Shown here one piece after another: positions 7,812-18,240 of a stretch of 64,000 bases of DNA. The stretch's first letter is position 1. Each line of letters begins with the position of its first letter. The stretch is from the NCBI GenBank assembly GCA_934663645.1, contig CAKUKR010000003.1:1-64000 (forward strand), in the 5' to 3' direction. This stretch comes from an uncultured Muribaculaceae bacterium (GTDB lineage Bacteria; Bacteroidota; Bacteroidia; Bacteroidales; Muribaculaceae). Made by a program: the position numbers and the translations under genes. The notes beneath the pieces are model-generated. The model was not told where the DNA came from, searched no databases, and worked only from the letters and a program-made list of their open reading frames with translations.

Positions 7812-9164
7812 TCACTTCACCCAGCCCTTGTACTTGAAGTCGCACACGTTCCAGCCGTCCTCGATGCGGACGTATGTCGATGCGATCTTCTTCTCAACCC
7901 AAGCTCGTATTATCTGGTCGGAAGCGTGTTCCGTAGCCATCTGCTTGAGCATGTTGTAGTCGTCAGAGAGAGTTGCCTTGTGGCCCTCGACACGCTCTTT
8001 GAGGCGGACTATCGCCACCACGTCGCGGTTGCTCTTCACATCCTTCATTATGAACGGCTCGGAGATGTCGCCCACAGCCATGTTCTCCACATGGTTAGCC
8101 ACCTCCGGGGGAAGGTCCTTCATCTCGAAACGCGAGGAGCCAGTCTGCTGGTTGACCATAATGCCCTTGTTGTTGCGCGAGTCCTTGTCCTGCGAGATGA
8201 GGCGTGCAGCCTCCTCGAAATGGGCGGGAGTGGTGAGGTGCGAGCGCAGCGAGTCGAGGCGCGTCATCGCCTCGGTCAAATCCTTGGTGCTGACGTGCGG
8301 GCGCAGCAGTATGTGGCGCACATTGACCTGGTCGCCGCGCTTCTCTATAAGCTGTATGATATGGTATCCGTATTCGGTCTCGACGATGCGCGACACCTTC
8401 TTGGGGTCGTTCAGGCTGAACGCTACATTGGAGAACTCGGGCACGAAGTCAGCACGGTTGTGGAAGCCGAGCTCGCCGCCCTGCATCGCAGAGCCGTCCT
8501 CGCTGTACATGATGGCGAGCGTCGAGAACTCTGCGTCGCCACGGTTGACACGGTCGGCATAGTCGCGCAGACGCGCCTTCACATCGTCGATCTCCTGCTG
8601 CGGTATGACCGGGTTGATGCTGATGATCTGCACCTCGACCTGCATCGGCACAAAGGGGATGCTGTCCTCGGGGAGCTGGTCATAGTACTTGCGCACGTCA
8701 TTGGGCGTGACCTTGAGGTCTTTGGTGAGGTTTGCCTGCACTTGCTCGATGATGTAGTGTGTGCGCATCATCTCGATGAGCTGTGTGCGCAGCGAGGCAA
8801 TGGGCTTGTGGAAATACTCCTCCACCTTCTCGCGCGAGCCGAGGTTGTCCTCAAAGAACTTGATGCGCCGGTCCACCTGCGCTGCCACCTGTGTCTCGGG
8901 AGCCTCGATGGTGTCGAGCTTGGCCTGGTGCAGGTACAGTTTCTGGACAGCGAGTTCCTCGGGGATAACACAATATGGGTCACCGTCAATGGGCGTGCCG
9001 TCCTGTTTCATCTGTGAATACTGCTCCTCGATGTCAGAGAGGAAGATGGCCTCGTCGCCGACGACCCACGCCACCTCGTCGATGACGTTGTTTTTCGGTT
9101 TGGCGACAGCCACAAGCAGTCCCAGGGCCAGCAGTGCCGGCAGTATTCTGTATGTCTTGTTCAC
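7812..9164 (-). CDS. surA: SurA-type periplasmic peptidyl-prolyl isomerase/chaperone
   Basis: 450 residues with a signal peptide (MNKTYRILPALLALGLLVAVA). An N-terminal SurA_N region (about 25-170) is followed by two parvulin/PpiC modules: one at about 170-275 (VQIISINPVIP ... MYSEDGSAMQGGELGFHNRADFVPEFSNVAFSL) and one at about 280-390 (QVNVRHILLRPHVS ... ARLISQDKDSRNNKG). GGELGF and VRHIL are the parvulin signature positions. SurA escorts unfolded outer-membrane proteins to BAM. It lies 13 bp after a second PPIase-like gene, with the OstA-like gene next. Confidence 0.9.
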   Translation of the reverse strand: MNKTYRILPALLALGLLVAVAKPKNNVIDEVAWVVGDEAIFLSDIEEQYSQMKQDGTPIDGDPYCVIPEELAVQKLYLHQAKLDTIEAPETQVAAQVDRRIKFFEDNLGSREKVEEYFHKPIASLRTQLIEMMRTHYIIEQVQANLTKDLKVTPNDVRKYYDQLPEDSIPFVPMQVEVQIISINPVIPQQEIDDVKARLRDYADRVNRGDAEFSTLAIMYSEDGSAMQGGELGFHNRADFVPEFSNVAFSLNDPKKVSRIVETEYGYHIIQLIEKRGDQVNVRHILLRPHVSTKDLTEAMTRLDSLRSHLTTPAHFEEAARLISQDKDSRNNKGIMVNQQTGSSRFEMKDLPPEVANHVENMAVGDISEPFIMKDVKSNRDVVAIVRLKERVEGHKATLSDDYNMLKQMATEHASDQIIRAWVEKKIASTYVRIEDGWNVCDFKYKGWVK

Positions 9165-9177
9165 GTCTGTATCTGTT

Positions 9178-10098
9178 TTATTGTGTTTTGTTTATGAGTT
9201 GATGCGTTTTTATGTCATATCCGGGAGTCGAGAGCAGCCCGTTCTTGCGGGCATTCTCGGCAAAGGACTCGAGGAGGCTGCGCCCGTACTGTTCGCGCTG
9301 CGACTGCACGAGCGACTCGCGTATCAGCGGAGCGGCGAAATCATACGGCATACGCGAGCCAGAAGGCATGGCATCGGTGATGCGAAGCAGGTATGTCGAG
9401 TTGCGGTCAGAGGTCTCGAAAAACCGGTGCGCTGCGACAAACTTGTCCGCGTCGCCGAAACGGTACGGTATTTGGGCAGCAATCTCCTGCCAATCCACCC
9501 ATTTGTCCTTGAAATACTCGTACTGTATCGCGCCTTTCAGCCCGTATTTCTCGATTTCGTCAATGCTCGCAGCAGAGGAGGAACGCACCCAGCGGCGCAC
9601 GTCGTCGAGACGGTCAGCGTCAGAGGGGAGTTTGATGTACACGCCCTTGACCAGAGGGCTTTCGAGCGTCATCTCGGCGGAGTTGGCGTCATAGTAGGCC
9701 TTCACCTGCTCCTCGGCAGCCTTGTCGCCGCGAGAGGACTTCATGCGTCGGATATACTCGTTTATAATGAGGCGGTTGCGGTAGTCGGCAGCCATACGGT
9801 CGATGCGGTCGAGGTCAATAGCGTTCTCCTGCGCCACCTCGCGCAACAGCATATCCTGCAGCCACGTATCAACAATATTGGCAAACATCGCGGCACTGTC
9901 CTGCGGCGTAGTGTTTTCGGGCATCCTCGACAACACGTCGTTCAGCGTGAGCGTCGAGTCGCCAACTGTAACCAGAGGCATATCCTTGCGGTCGGCAACA
10001 GAGTCAGCGGCATTGGAGCAAGCGGCGGCAAGCATTGCCGCTGCTGCCGTGGTGAGTAGCCATCTTCCTCCTGTCCTGCCATTTCTGCTGCCGTCCAT
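9178..10098 (-). CDS. SurA_N-like PPIase-family lipoprotein
   Basis: 306 residues. The N-terminus has a lipoprotein signal (hydrophobic residues 13-26, then AAAC with Cys27). Downstream is a SurA_N-like helical region (about 45-130, VGDSTLTLNDVLSRMP ... RNRLIINEYIRRM) and a segment that looks like a degenerate parvulin domain without a clear GGELG loop. It is probably a membrane-anchored periplasmic folding helper in the same pathway as the SurA homologue 13 bp downstream. The PPIase active site is not evident, so it may be a chaperone only. Confidence 0.8.
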   Translation of the reverse strand: MDGSRNGRTGGRWLLTTAAAAMLAAACSNAADSVADRKDMPLVTVGDSTLTLNDVLSRMPENTTPQDSAAMFANIVDTWLQDMLLREVAQENAIDLDRIDRMAADYRNRLIINEYIRRMKSSRGDKAAEEQVKAYYDANSAEMTLESPLVKGVYIKLPSDADRLDDVRRWVRSSSAASIDEIEKYGLKGAIQYEYFKDKWVDWQEIAAQIPYRFGDADKFVAAHRFFETSDRNSTYLLRITDAMPSGSRMPYDFAAPLIRESLVQSQREQYGRSLLESFAENARKNGLLSTPGYDIKTHQLINKTQ

Positions 10099-10120
10099 AT
10101 CTGCGTGCTTGGATGTAGTG

Positions 10121-12307
<2,187 letters not shown>

Positions 12308-12336
12308 GTTGCGGCACGCGCCGTTTTAGTTATACA

Positions 12337-12344
12337 CAAAGTTA
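12337..12344 (-). promoter_or_regulatory. -7 promoter element before recQ
   Basis: TAACTTTG on the minus strand, 30 bp before the recQ start codon. No clean TTTG -33 element is seen at the expected distance, so only the -7 part is well supported. Confidence 0.45.
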
Positions 12345-12393
12345 GTCATTTATTCCGACATCTGAAATACCGGGCGGCAAAAATCCCCGGGGA

Positions 12394-13155
12394 TCACCAC
12401 CAATGGCGAGGATAGATGATGCGCGCCAGCCCGAACAGATAGCGGCGGAAGCCGGGGCGGTATGCCAGCAGCCGGTCAAACCAGCCCAGATGCCGCGCAA
12501 CGGCACGCACCACAAAGCCCACGAACACCATGGCGAAAAGCGTCCCCACGCCGATTATGTTCCACCTCCAGCAGCCGAAAAACAGGAAGCTCGCCGCGAT
12601 GCCGAGCGCAACAAGCAGTATGTCAACGGCTATCTTGACTTTCGGGAACTCGATGCCGGTCACACGGCTTATCGCAACAGGGAAGCCCTCGCCAGGCATG
12701 GTGACGCTGCCGCAGCGCACCTCCAGGGCGATGCCCACGCCCAGTATTGCGCAGCCCGCCGCCTGTGCAACGGACTGCCACAGGAGTGTCTCGGGAGTCA
12801 GCCATGCCGTCAACGCCATGTTCAGGTCAAGGAGCGTCCCGAAAAGGAAGCCTATGACAAGCTGGAACAGCTGTACCCACTCGAAGCGGCGGCGCAGCAC
12901 GCATATCTGTCCGACGACCAGCACCGCGTTCATTATGTACGTGTACTGCCCTATCGTGAGCGCAGGGACAACACCGTCTCGGCCGGCAGTCTCAAACACG
13001 TATGGAAGCACGCTTATGACGCTCGAGCCGAGCATAGAGCGCACACACACTGCCACACCGGCAGTCATGACCCACAATGAGACAAGCAGCAGCAGATGCT
13101 GCCAGCAGAATGACACTATACGCTCTTTTCGTCCTTGATTATCAGTTGGTTTCAT
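12394..13155 (-). CDS. YitT/YczE-like multi-pass membrane protein (DUF6198-type)
   Basis: About 253 residues from the start at 13155 (MKPTDNQG; an ATG at 13173 is possible). Six or so membrane helices are visible: LLLLVSLWVMTAGVAVCV, IGQYTYIMNAVLVVGQICVL, LFQLVIGFLFGTLLDLNMAL, VAQAAGCAILGVGIALEV, VKIAVDILLVALGIAASFLFF and GVGTLFAMVFVGFVVRAVA. The pattern 'VRSMLGSSVISVLPYV ... TIGQYTYIMN ... MPGEGFPVAISR' fits the YczE/YyaS/YitT family, small integral membrane proteins without assigned substrate. The gene overlaps the end of the previous gene (13142-14032) by 14 bp, so they are translationally coupled. Confidence 0.8.
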   Translation of the reverse strand: MKPTDNQGRKERIVSFCWQHLLLLVSLWVMTAGVAVCVRSMLGSSVISVLPYVFETAGRDGVVPALTIGQYTYIMNAVLVVGQICVLRRRFEWVQLFQLVIGFLFGTLLDLNMALTAWLTPETLLWQSVAQAAGCAILGVGIALEVRCGSVTMPGEGFPVAISRVTGIEFPKVKIAVDILLVALGIAASFLFFGCWRWNIIGVGTLFAMVFVGFVVRAVARHLGWFDRLLAYRPGFRRYLFGLARIIYPRHWW

Positions 13156-14032
13156 CAGCATCTCCATTGTCATCAGGGAGAGTGTCGAGGTTCATCCTAG
13201 GGAATGCGTCTATCATCGAGCCAGGGGTGACATTGGCTATAGCCACGCCGCGAGCCTCGGCATAGCGGCGTATCTCGTGGTAGCTGCGGAACGCCACCGT
13301 CAGGCTGTTCAGTATGTCATGCAAATGATAGCCGGCATATTCGGTCGCCACGCGCTCTCGCTCCTTGCTGTCGTCAGAATAGAAGTGCGGCTGTATGCTG
13401 ACCACGCGGTTGTCGTCATCAACAGACAGGGTGCGGCTCCAGCTGTGGTCTGCGCCAGCGAGGTATATGCGGCGGTATCCGCTCCCTATCGCAGCCATTA
13501 CCGCAGCTATCATCACATTGCGAGGTCGCGGCATGCCAAGCCGCATATCGAACAGTATGCGCGTCAGCCAGCCATGCCCCTCCACCGGGGTGAGGTTGAA
13601 CGTCTCCAGCTGCAGGCTGCTGCCCGACACAAGCGCACGCGCCTGCTTGACACGTGCTGCCGGGACATGGAGCGCCATGTCATGCCGTGCCTCCCGCAGG
13701 TTATTCCACAGCCGGCCGACATTGCTGTCACTCTCAACCGCATCAAAGAAATGAGGGTCGGCGAGTATGTACCGCTGCGGCTGCAGCCGTGCAAAGTCGG
13801 GTGTATTGGCTGCAAAGTTGACCGCCATGAGCGTGCGGCCGGACAGCCAGCCGAAATGCTTGTCTATCGTCTCGCGCAGCGACGGCCCGTTGCCCAGTAT
13901 CACGATTTCGTCATCGCCGGGCAGCCGGTGCGGACGAGCCGATCGCCGGGACAGGAGCGCCACTTTTGCAATCGACGCCGCGTCCGAAGCGCACAGTCCT
14001 GCCTGGCGGGCTATTTTGTTTAGTAGTCCCAT
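13142..14032 (-). CDS. GNGPSL-motif protein, probable glycosyltransferase-like (DUF115/MptE-like)
   Basis: 296 residues from MGLLNKIARQ. I chose this start because the upstream gene stops 10 bp before it and the longer frame adds an unrelated arginine-rich stretch. The motif VILGNGPSLRETI (about 45-57) and the following MAVNF ... YILADPHFFD are typical of DUF115/6-hydroxymethylpterin-diphosphokinase-like proteins, which in many bacteria are encoded with glycan or surface-polysaccharide genes. A second conserved stretch IYLAGADHSW (about 193-202) supports the family. It is middle gene of a three-gene unit with an SDR and a membrane protein. A role in surface glycan synthesis is inference. Confidence 0.75.
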   Translation of the reverse strand: MGLLNKIARQAGLCASDAASIAKVALLSRRSARPHRLPGDDEIVILGNGPSLRETIDKHFGWLSGRTLMAVNFAANTPDFARLQPQRYILADPHFFDAVESDSNVGRLWNNLREARHDMALHVPAARVKQARALVSGSSLQLETFNLTPVEGHGWLTRILFDMRLGMPRPRNVMIAAVMAAIGSGYRRIYLAGADHSWSRTLSVDDDNRVVSIQPHFYSDDSKERERVATEYAGYHLHDILNSLTVAFRSYHEIRRYAEARGVAIANVTPGSMIDAFPRMNLDTLPDDNGDADETN

Positions 14033-14042
14033 AGCCTGTTGG

Positions 14043-14894
14043 TCATTCGTCTTGATACGGATAGTCCTTGTCGCTGCGCGACAACACCTCGAGAGTGTCA
14101 TGGAATGTCAGCTGCGGCGCGGCCTGCGCCAGAGCCGATGTGTCAACCGTGCGCGAGGCGCTCTTCTCGGCGAGAGCCTCCCTGCCCCAGCAGCTGCGCA
14201 GCCCGGGCAGCGACCCGAGGGTGGCAGCCAGAATTTTCGCCCACCGCTGCGGCAGTGCCACCGTCCGCTTGTGCATGCCGGTATTGGCGGACATGGCTTC
14301 GGCTATCTCCGCGAGCGTATGCTCACGGCCGTCGGAGACGTTGAACACCCCCTCAGTGCCGAGCATCGCCACGGCCGTGCGCGCCACGTCGAGCGCGCAC
14401 ACCGTGCTGCGCAACGCCCTGACACCGCGCAGCGAGAAATAGCGTCCGGAGATGACCTGACGAAACATATCGACAGCCTCGCCGCCGATGCCCGTGCCGA
14501 ACATCATCGCCGGCCGCAGCACCGTCAGCGCCGCGCCGGCACGCCTTGCAGCGCCGCCTATCACGTCCTCTGCCTCGGCGCACAAGCGTCCCAGCGGCGT
14601 GTCGGGCGACACGCGCGAGTTCTCGAAAGCCGTCTCGTCAGTGCCGCGCGGGTAAACCTGCCACGAGCTTATCACCGCCACGCGCTTCGGCGCAAGGCGT
14701 TCCACCGCCACAGCCACCTCACGGATGCCGGCAGCGTCAGTGCCAGCGTCTATGCAGCATACAGCGTCCTCGACAGCTGCGGCAGGAGTGTCAGAGAGTT
14801 CCGTTTCAGCGGAAGAGCACAGCACCTGCGCCACATATTGGCCGATGCCCGTGTCGGCACCGGCGATGAATACCTTTCCGGCATATCTGTCCAT
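14043..14894 (-). CDS. NAD-dependent epimerase/dehydratase (extended SDR-like)
   Basis: 283 residues from MDRYAGKVFIAGADTGIG; the start is set by a well-placed promoter at 14921-14952. The N-terminal Rossmann loop GADTGIG (GxxGxxG type) binds NAD(P), and SSWQVYP plus TVLRPAMMFG match the second half of epimerase-type SDRs. The usual YxxxK pair is not obvious (RLCAEAEDVI sits where it is expected), so the catalytic activity may be atypical or NAD-binding only. It is first gene of the unit with the GNGPSL protein and the YitT-like protein. Nucleotide-sugar modification is plausible, not shown. Confidence 0.75.
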   Translation of the reverse strand: MDRYAGKVFIAGADTGIGQYVAQVLCSSAETELSDTPAAAVEDAVCCIDAGTDAAGIREVAVAVERLAPKRVAVISSWQVYPRGTDETAFENSRVSPDTPLGRLCAEAEDVIGGAARRAGAALTVLRPAMMFGTGIGGEAVDMFRQVISGRYFSLRGVRALRSTVCALDVARTAVAMLGTEGVFNVSDGREHTLAEIAEAMSANTGMHKRTVALPQRWAKILAATLGSLPGLRSCWGREALAEKSASRTVDTSALAQAAPQLTFHDTLEVLSRSDKDYPYQDE

Positions 14895-14920
14895 ACTTAA
14901 TGTGTACTTTTCTTTTTCCG

Positions 14921-14952
14921 CAAAGTTAATAAAACGCCGCCACAAAAGCAAA
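14921..14952 (-). promoter_or_regulatory. Promoter of the SDR operon
   Basis: A textbook Bacteroidetes promoter on the minus strand: TTTG (14949-14952), 20 bp, TAACTTTG (14921-14928). The SDR start codon is 26 bp further on. Confidence 0.75.
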
Positions 14953-15020
14953 TGACAGCACACCCCAGAACTGGAGATTTACCATGCAAACTATTTCAGG
15001 TGGAGACCGATGATGTAGAC

Positions 15021-15069
15021 TAAAAAAAGACCTGCCAGTTTCGCATCGTTGAGAGGCGCGGCAGGTTCT
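15021..15069 (-). ncRNA. Candidate small RNA between pckA and the SDR operon
   Basis: On the minus strand a TACTTTTG -7 box (15076-15083) with TTG 20 bp upstream (15104-15106) is followed after about 10-15 bases by ACCTGCC ... GGCAGGT (15060-15066 and 15030-15036) and then a run of seven Ts. The predicted transcript is only about 50 nt and is almost entirely one terminator-like hairpin with a 23-nt loop. No ORF fits inside. It could also be a decayed terminator for read-through from pckA. Confidence 0.45.
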
Positions 15070-15075
15070 ATGCTG

Positions 15076-15106
15076 CAAAAGTAATATTTTCCTTGCTACC
15101 GCGCAA
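15076..15106 (-). promoter_or_regulatory. Promoter of the candidate small RNA
   Basis: TTG (15104-15106), 20 bp, TACTTTTG (15076-15083) on the minus strand. It is in a gap with no coding gene nearby on that side other than the SDR, which has its own promoter at 14921-14952. Confidence 0.5.
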
Positions 15107-15144
15107 GCACTGGCTTTACTTGCAATCACTACAACTATGGGGCA

Positions 15145-15220
15145 AAATACACCGATAGATTGCAGTAAATCAAATGATTGCGTTTGCCACCCTTCGGACA
15201 CGGCACGCCGTGTCCCTACT
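15145..15220. repeat. Dispersed palindromic element (GGACACGG family), copy between pckA and SDR
   Basis: Contains the 20-bp near-palindrome ggacacggcacgccgtgtcc (15196-15215), preceded by cttc and an atcaaat-attgc-ttt stretch. The same order (atcaaataattgcattt, ccttc, palindrome) is found at 60919-60966, so the repeat unit is about 50 bp, longer than the palindrome alone. Confidence 0.8.
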
Positions 15221-15280
15221 TGGATGCGCATAAAAAAGGCATGCGCCTATTTTGCGCACACCCTTTTCTATTATGTATGG

Positions 15281-15300
15281 TCAGGCGGTCAACCGCCTGA
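15281..15300. terminator. Hairpin just past pckA
   Basis: tcaggcgg-tcaa-ccgcctga is a perfect 8-bp stem with a 4-base loop, 18 bases beyond the pckA stop codon. There is no T run on the minus strand, so it may be a 3'-end stabiliser or an extragenic palindrome instead of an intrinsic terminator. Confidence 0.45.
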
Positions 15301-15317
15301 TATTATGTGTCTGTGCA

Positions 15318-16922
<1,605 letters not shown>

Positions 16923-17031
16923 AGTTTTACCACTGATTATATTACTTGTTTTTTCTTCCTCACAACGGCGCGGCCGGCGCAAGGGCGCTGCCGCTCCCGT
17001 CCACGGCAGCACAAATGCGCAGTCGTGTATG

Positions 17032-17060
17032 CAAAATTAACCATTTTGCACCAACTACAA
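17032..17060 (-). promoter_or_regulatory. Probable pckA promoter
   Basis: TAATTTTG on the minus strand (17032-17039) with TTG about 18 bp upstream (17058-17060). This leaves about a 100-nt untranslated leader before the pckA start at 16922. That leader is GC-rich, but I see no known riboswitch in it. Confidence 0.45.
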
Positions 17061-17135
17061 CGCACCGGAGCGGACTTTTTCGCGGCAACTTGTGTTAATT
17101 ATGACAAACAAGGCGCACTTTCTGCCTCCGCAGCG

Positions 17136-17699
17136 TCAGCAGATGCTTTTGACAAAGCGGGCGGGAACTCCGGCGACGACAGCGCCGGCGGCAACGTCGT
17201 GCGTCACCACAGCGCCAGCGCCTACGACGGCATTGTCGCCTATGGTCACACCCTGAAGTATTGTGGCGTTAGAGCCGACCCACACGTTCCGACCCAGCAC
17301 TATCGGCGCGGGGTAAGTATTCTTGCGGTCTTCCGGAGAGAGACCGTGGTTGAGCGTGGCGAACACCACGTTATGCCCGATTTGACAGCCGTCGCCGATG
17401 GTCACGCCGCCATGATCCTGAAAATGGCAGCACGCATTGATGAACACACCCTCGCCCACACGGATGTTCTTGCCGAAATCGGTATAGAACGGAGGGAAGA
17501 CGCGCAGCGACTGCGGCACTTCGCAACCGAACAGTTCGGAAAGCAGCTCGCGCACCTGCGGCGGCGTATGGTATTCGGAATTGAGACGGAAGGTGATGCG
17601 CCGGGCCTCGTCGCTCATCTCGTCCATGAACTGGTGTATCTCGTCTGTCGAAAGAGCCTTGCGTGTCTTGGCATATTCCTTGAAATCAGTGATCGTCAT
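17136..17699 (-). CDS. Maltose/galactoside-type sugar O-acetyltransferase
   Basis: 187 residues from MTITDFKEYAK; an earlier in-frame ATG (17741) would overlap the promoter-like TAACTTTG at 17746-17753 too closely. It has an N-terminal Mac-type helical segment and then left-handed beta-helix hexapeptide repeats (VRVGEGVFINACC, VTIGDGCQIGHNV, IVLGRNVWVGSNATILQGVTIGDNAVVGAGAVV), ending in GVPARFVK. This is the LacA/Maa family, which transfers acetyl from acetyl-CoA to sugars or glycans. Substrate cannot be told. It stands alone, divergent from the B12 locus. Confidence 0.88.
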   Translation of the reverse strand: MTITDFKEYAKTRKALSTDEIHQFMDEMSDEARRITFRLNSEYHTPPQVRELLSELFGCEVPQSLRVFPPFYTDFGKNIRVGEGVFINACCHFQDHGGVTIGDGCQIGHNVVFATLNHGLSPEDRKNTYPAPIVLGRNVWVGSNATILQGVTIGDNAVVGAGAVVTHDVAAGAVVAGVPARFVKSIC

Positions 17700-17860
17700 A
17701 ATAATGTCTTTTTGGGCAGGGGCGGCATACGCTCCTTTCACGATGCAAAGTTAGCGGTTTCCTCACGGAGGAGAAGTGCATCGATGTTGGGAAATCATAC
17801 CATTTTCACCGACACAGCAAAAACTCGGGTGGGTGCAACGCGCTGTGGGTGAAAATATTT

Positions 17861-17892
17861 TTGGAGGATAGGGAAATAGTTTGTACCTTTGC
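17861..17892 (+). promoter_or_regulatory. Promoter of the cobalamin-uptake locus
   Basis: TTTG (17861-17864), 20 bp, TACCTTTG (17885-17892): a consensus Bacteroidetes promoter. The predicted start near 17899 coincides with the first base of the riboswitch's closing stem. Confidence 0.75.
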
Positions 17893-17898
17893 CGCCGA

Positions 17899-18075
17899 AA
17901 TGGTATGCCCCTGTCCGGAGAGCCGGGCGCAAACGGGGCATCAATAGGGAACGGGGTGAGACTCCCCGGCAGTACCCGCTGCTGTAATTTCCACGACAGC
18001 TTCCCGCAACACGTCATTGGCCGAAAGGCTGAGAAGGCGCGGTGAAGACGGAATAAGCCAGAAGACCTGCCATTT
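17899..18075 (+). promoter_or_regulatory. Cobalamin (B12) riboswitch
   Basis: The closing helix is aaatgg (17899-17904) with ccattt (18070-18075). Inside are the AGGGAA...GGTGAGACTCC...CCCGC-GCTGTAA core (about 17946-17988) and the B12 box gccagaagacctgcc (18057-18071). These are the hallmark elements of adenosylcobalamin-type aptamers. About 165 nt separate it from the btuB start. A gtgca/tgcac hairpin (18206-18223) near the start codon could be part of the expression platform. High B12 is expected to switch off the downstream uptake genes. Confidence 0.93.
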
Positions 18076-18240
18076 CAGCACACATACATGACTGCCTGCG
18101 GGACTATGGGCATATATGAGATTTTGACTTTCCTCCGAGGATTTCCTGGGACCGAATGTTTTAATTGTTGATTATATACTTCCCGTGTACATTCAGTATG
18201 TGAGTGTGCACGGTTTTTTGCACCCAGAACTCCCTGACTA

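Noticed and set aside
7599-9017. Long open frame of 472 codons on the plus strand
   Set aside because: It is antisense to the surA and ostA-like genes, has no family features and a residue mix (His/Val/Leu/Arg-rich) typical of frames opposite GC-rich genes.
14926-15231. Open frame whose N-terminus contains VGTRRAVSEG
   Set aside because: This peptide is the translated palindromic repeat, also seen in spurious frames at 2121-2384; it is not a gene.
16923-17031. Riboswitch in the pckA leader
   Set aside because: GC-rich with some pairing potential, but no known aptamer core is visible.
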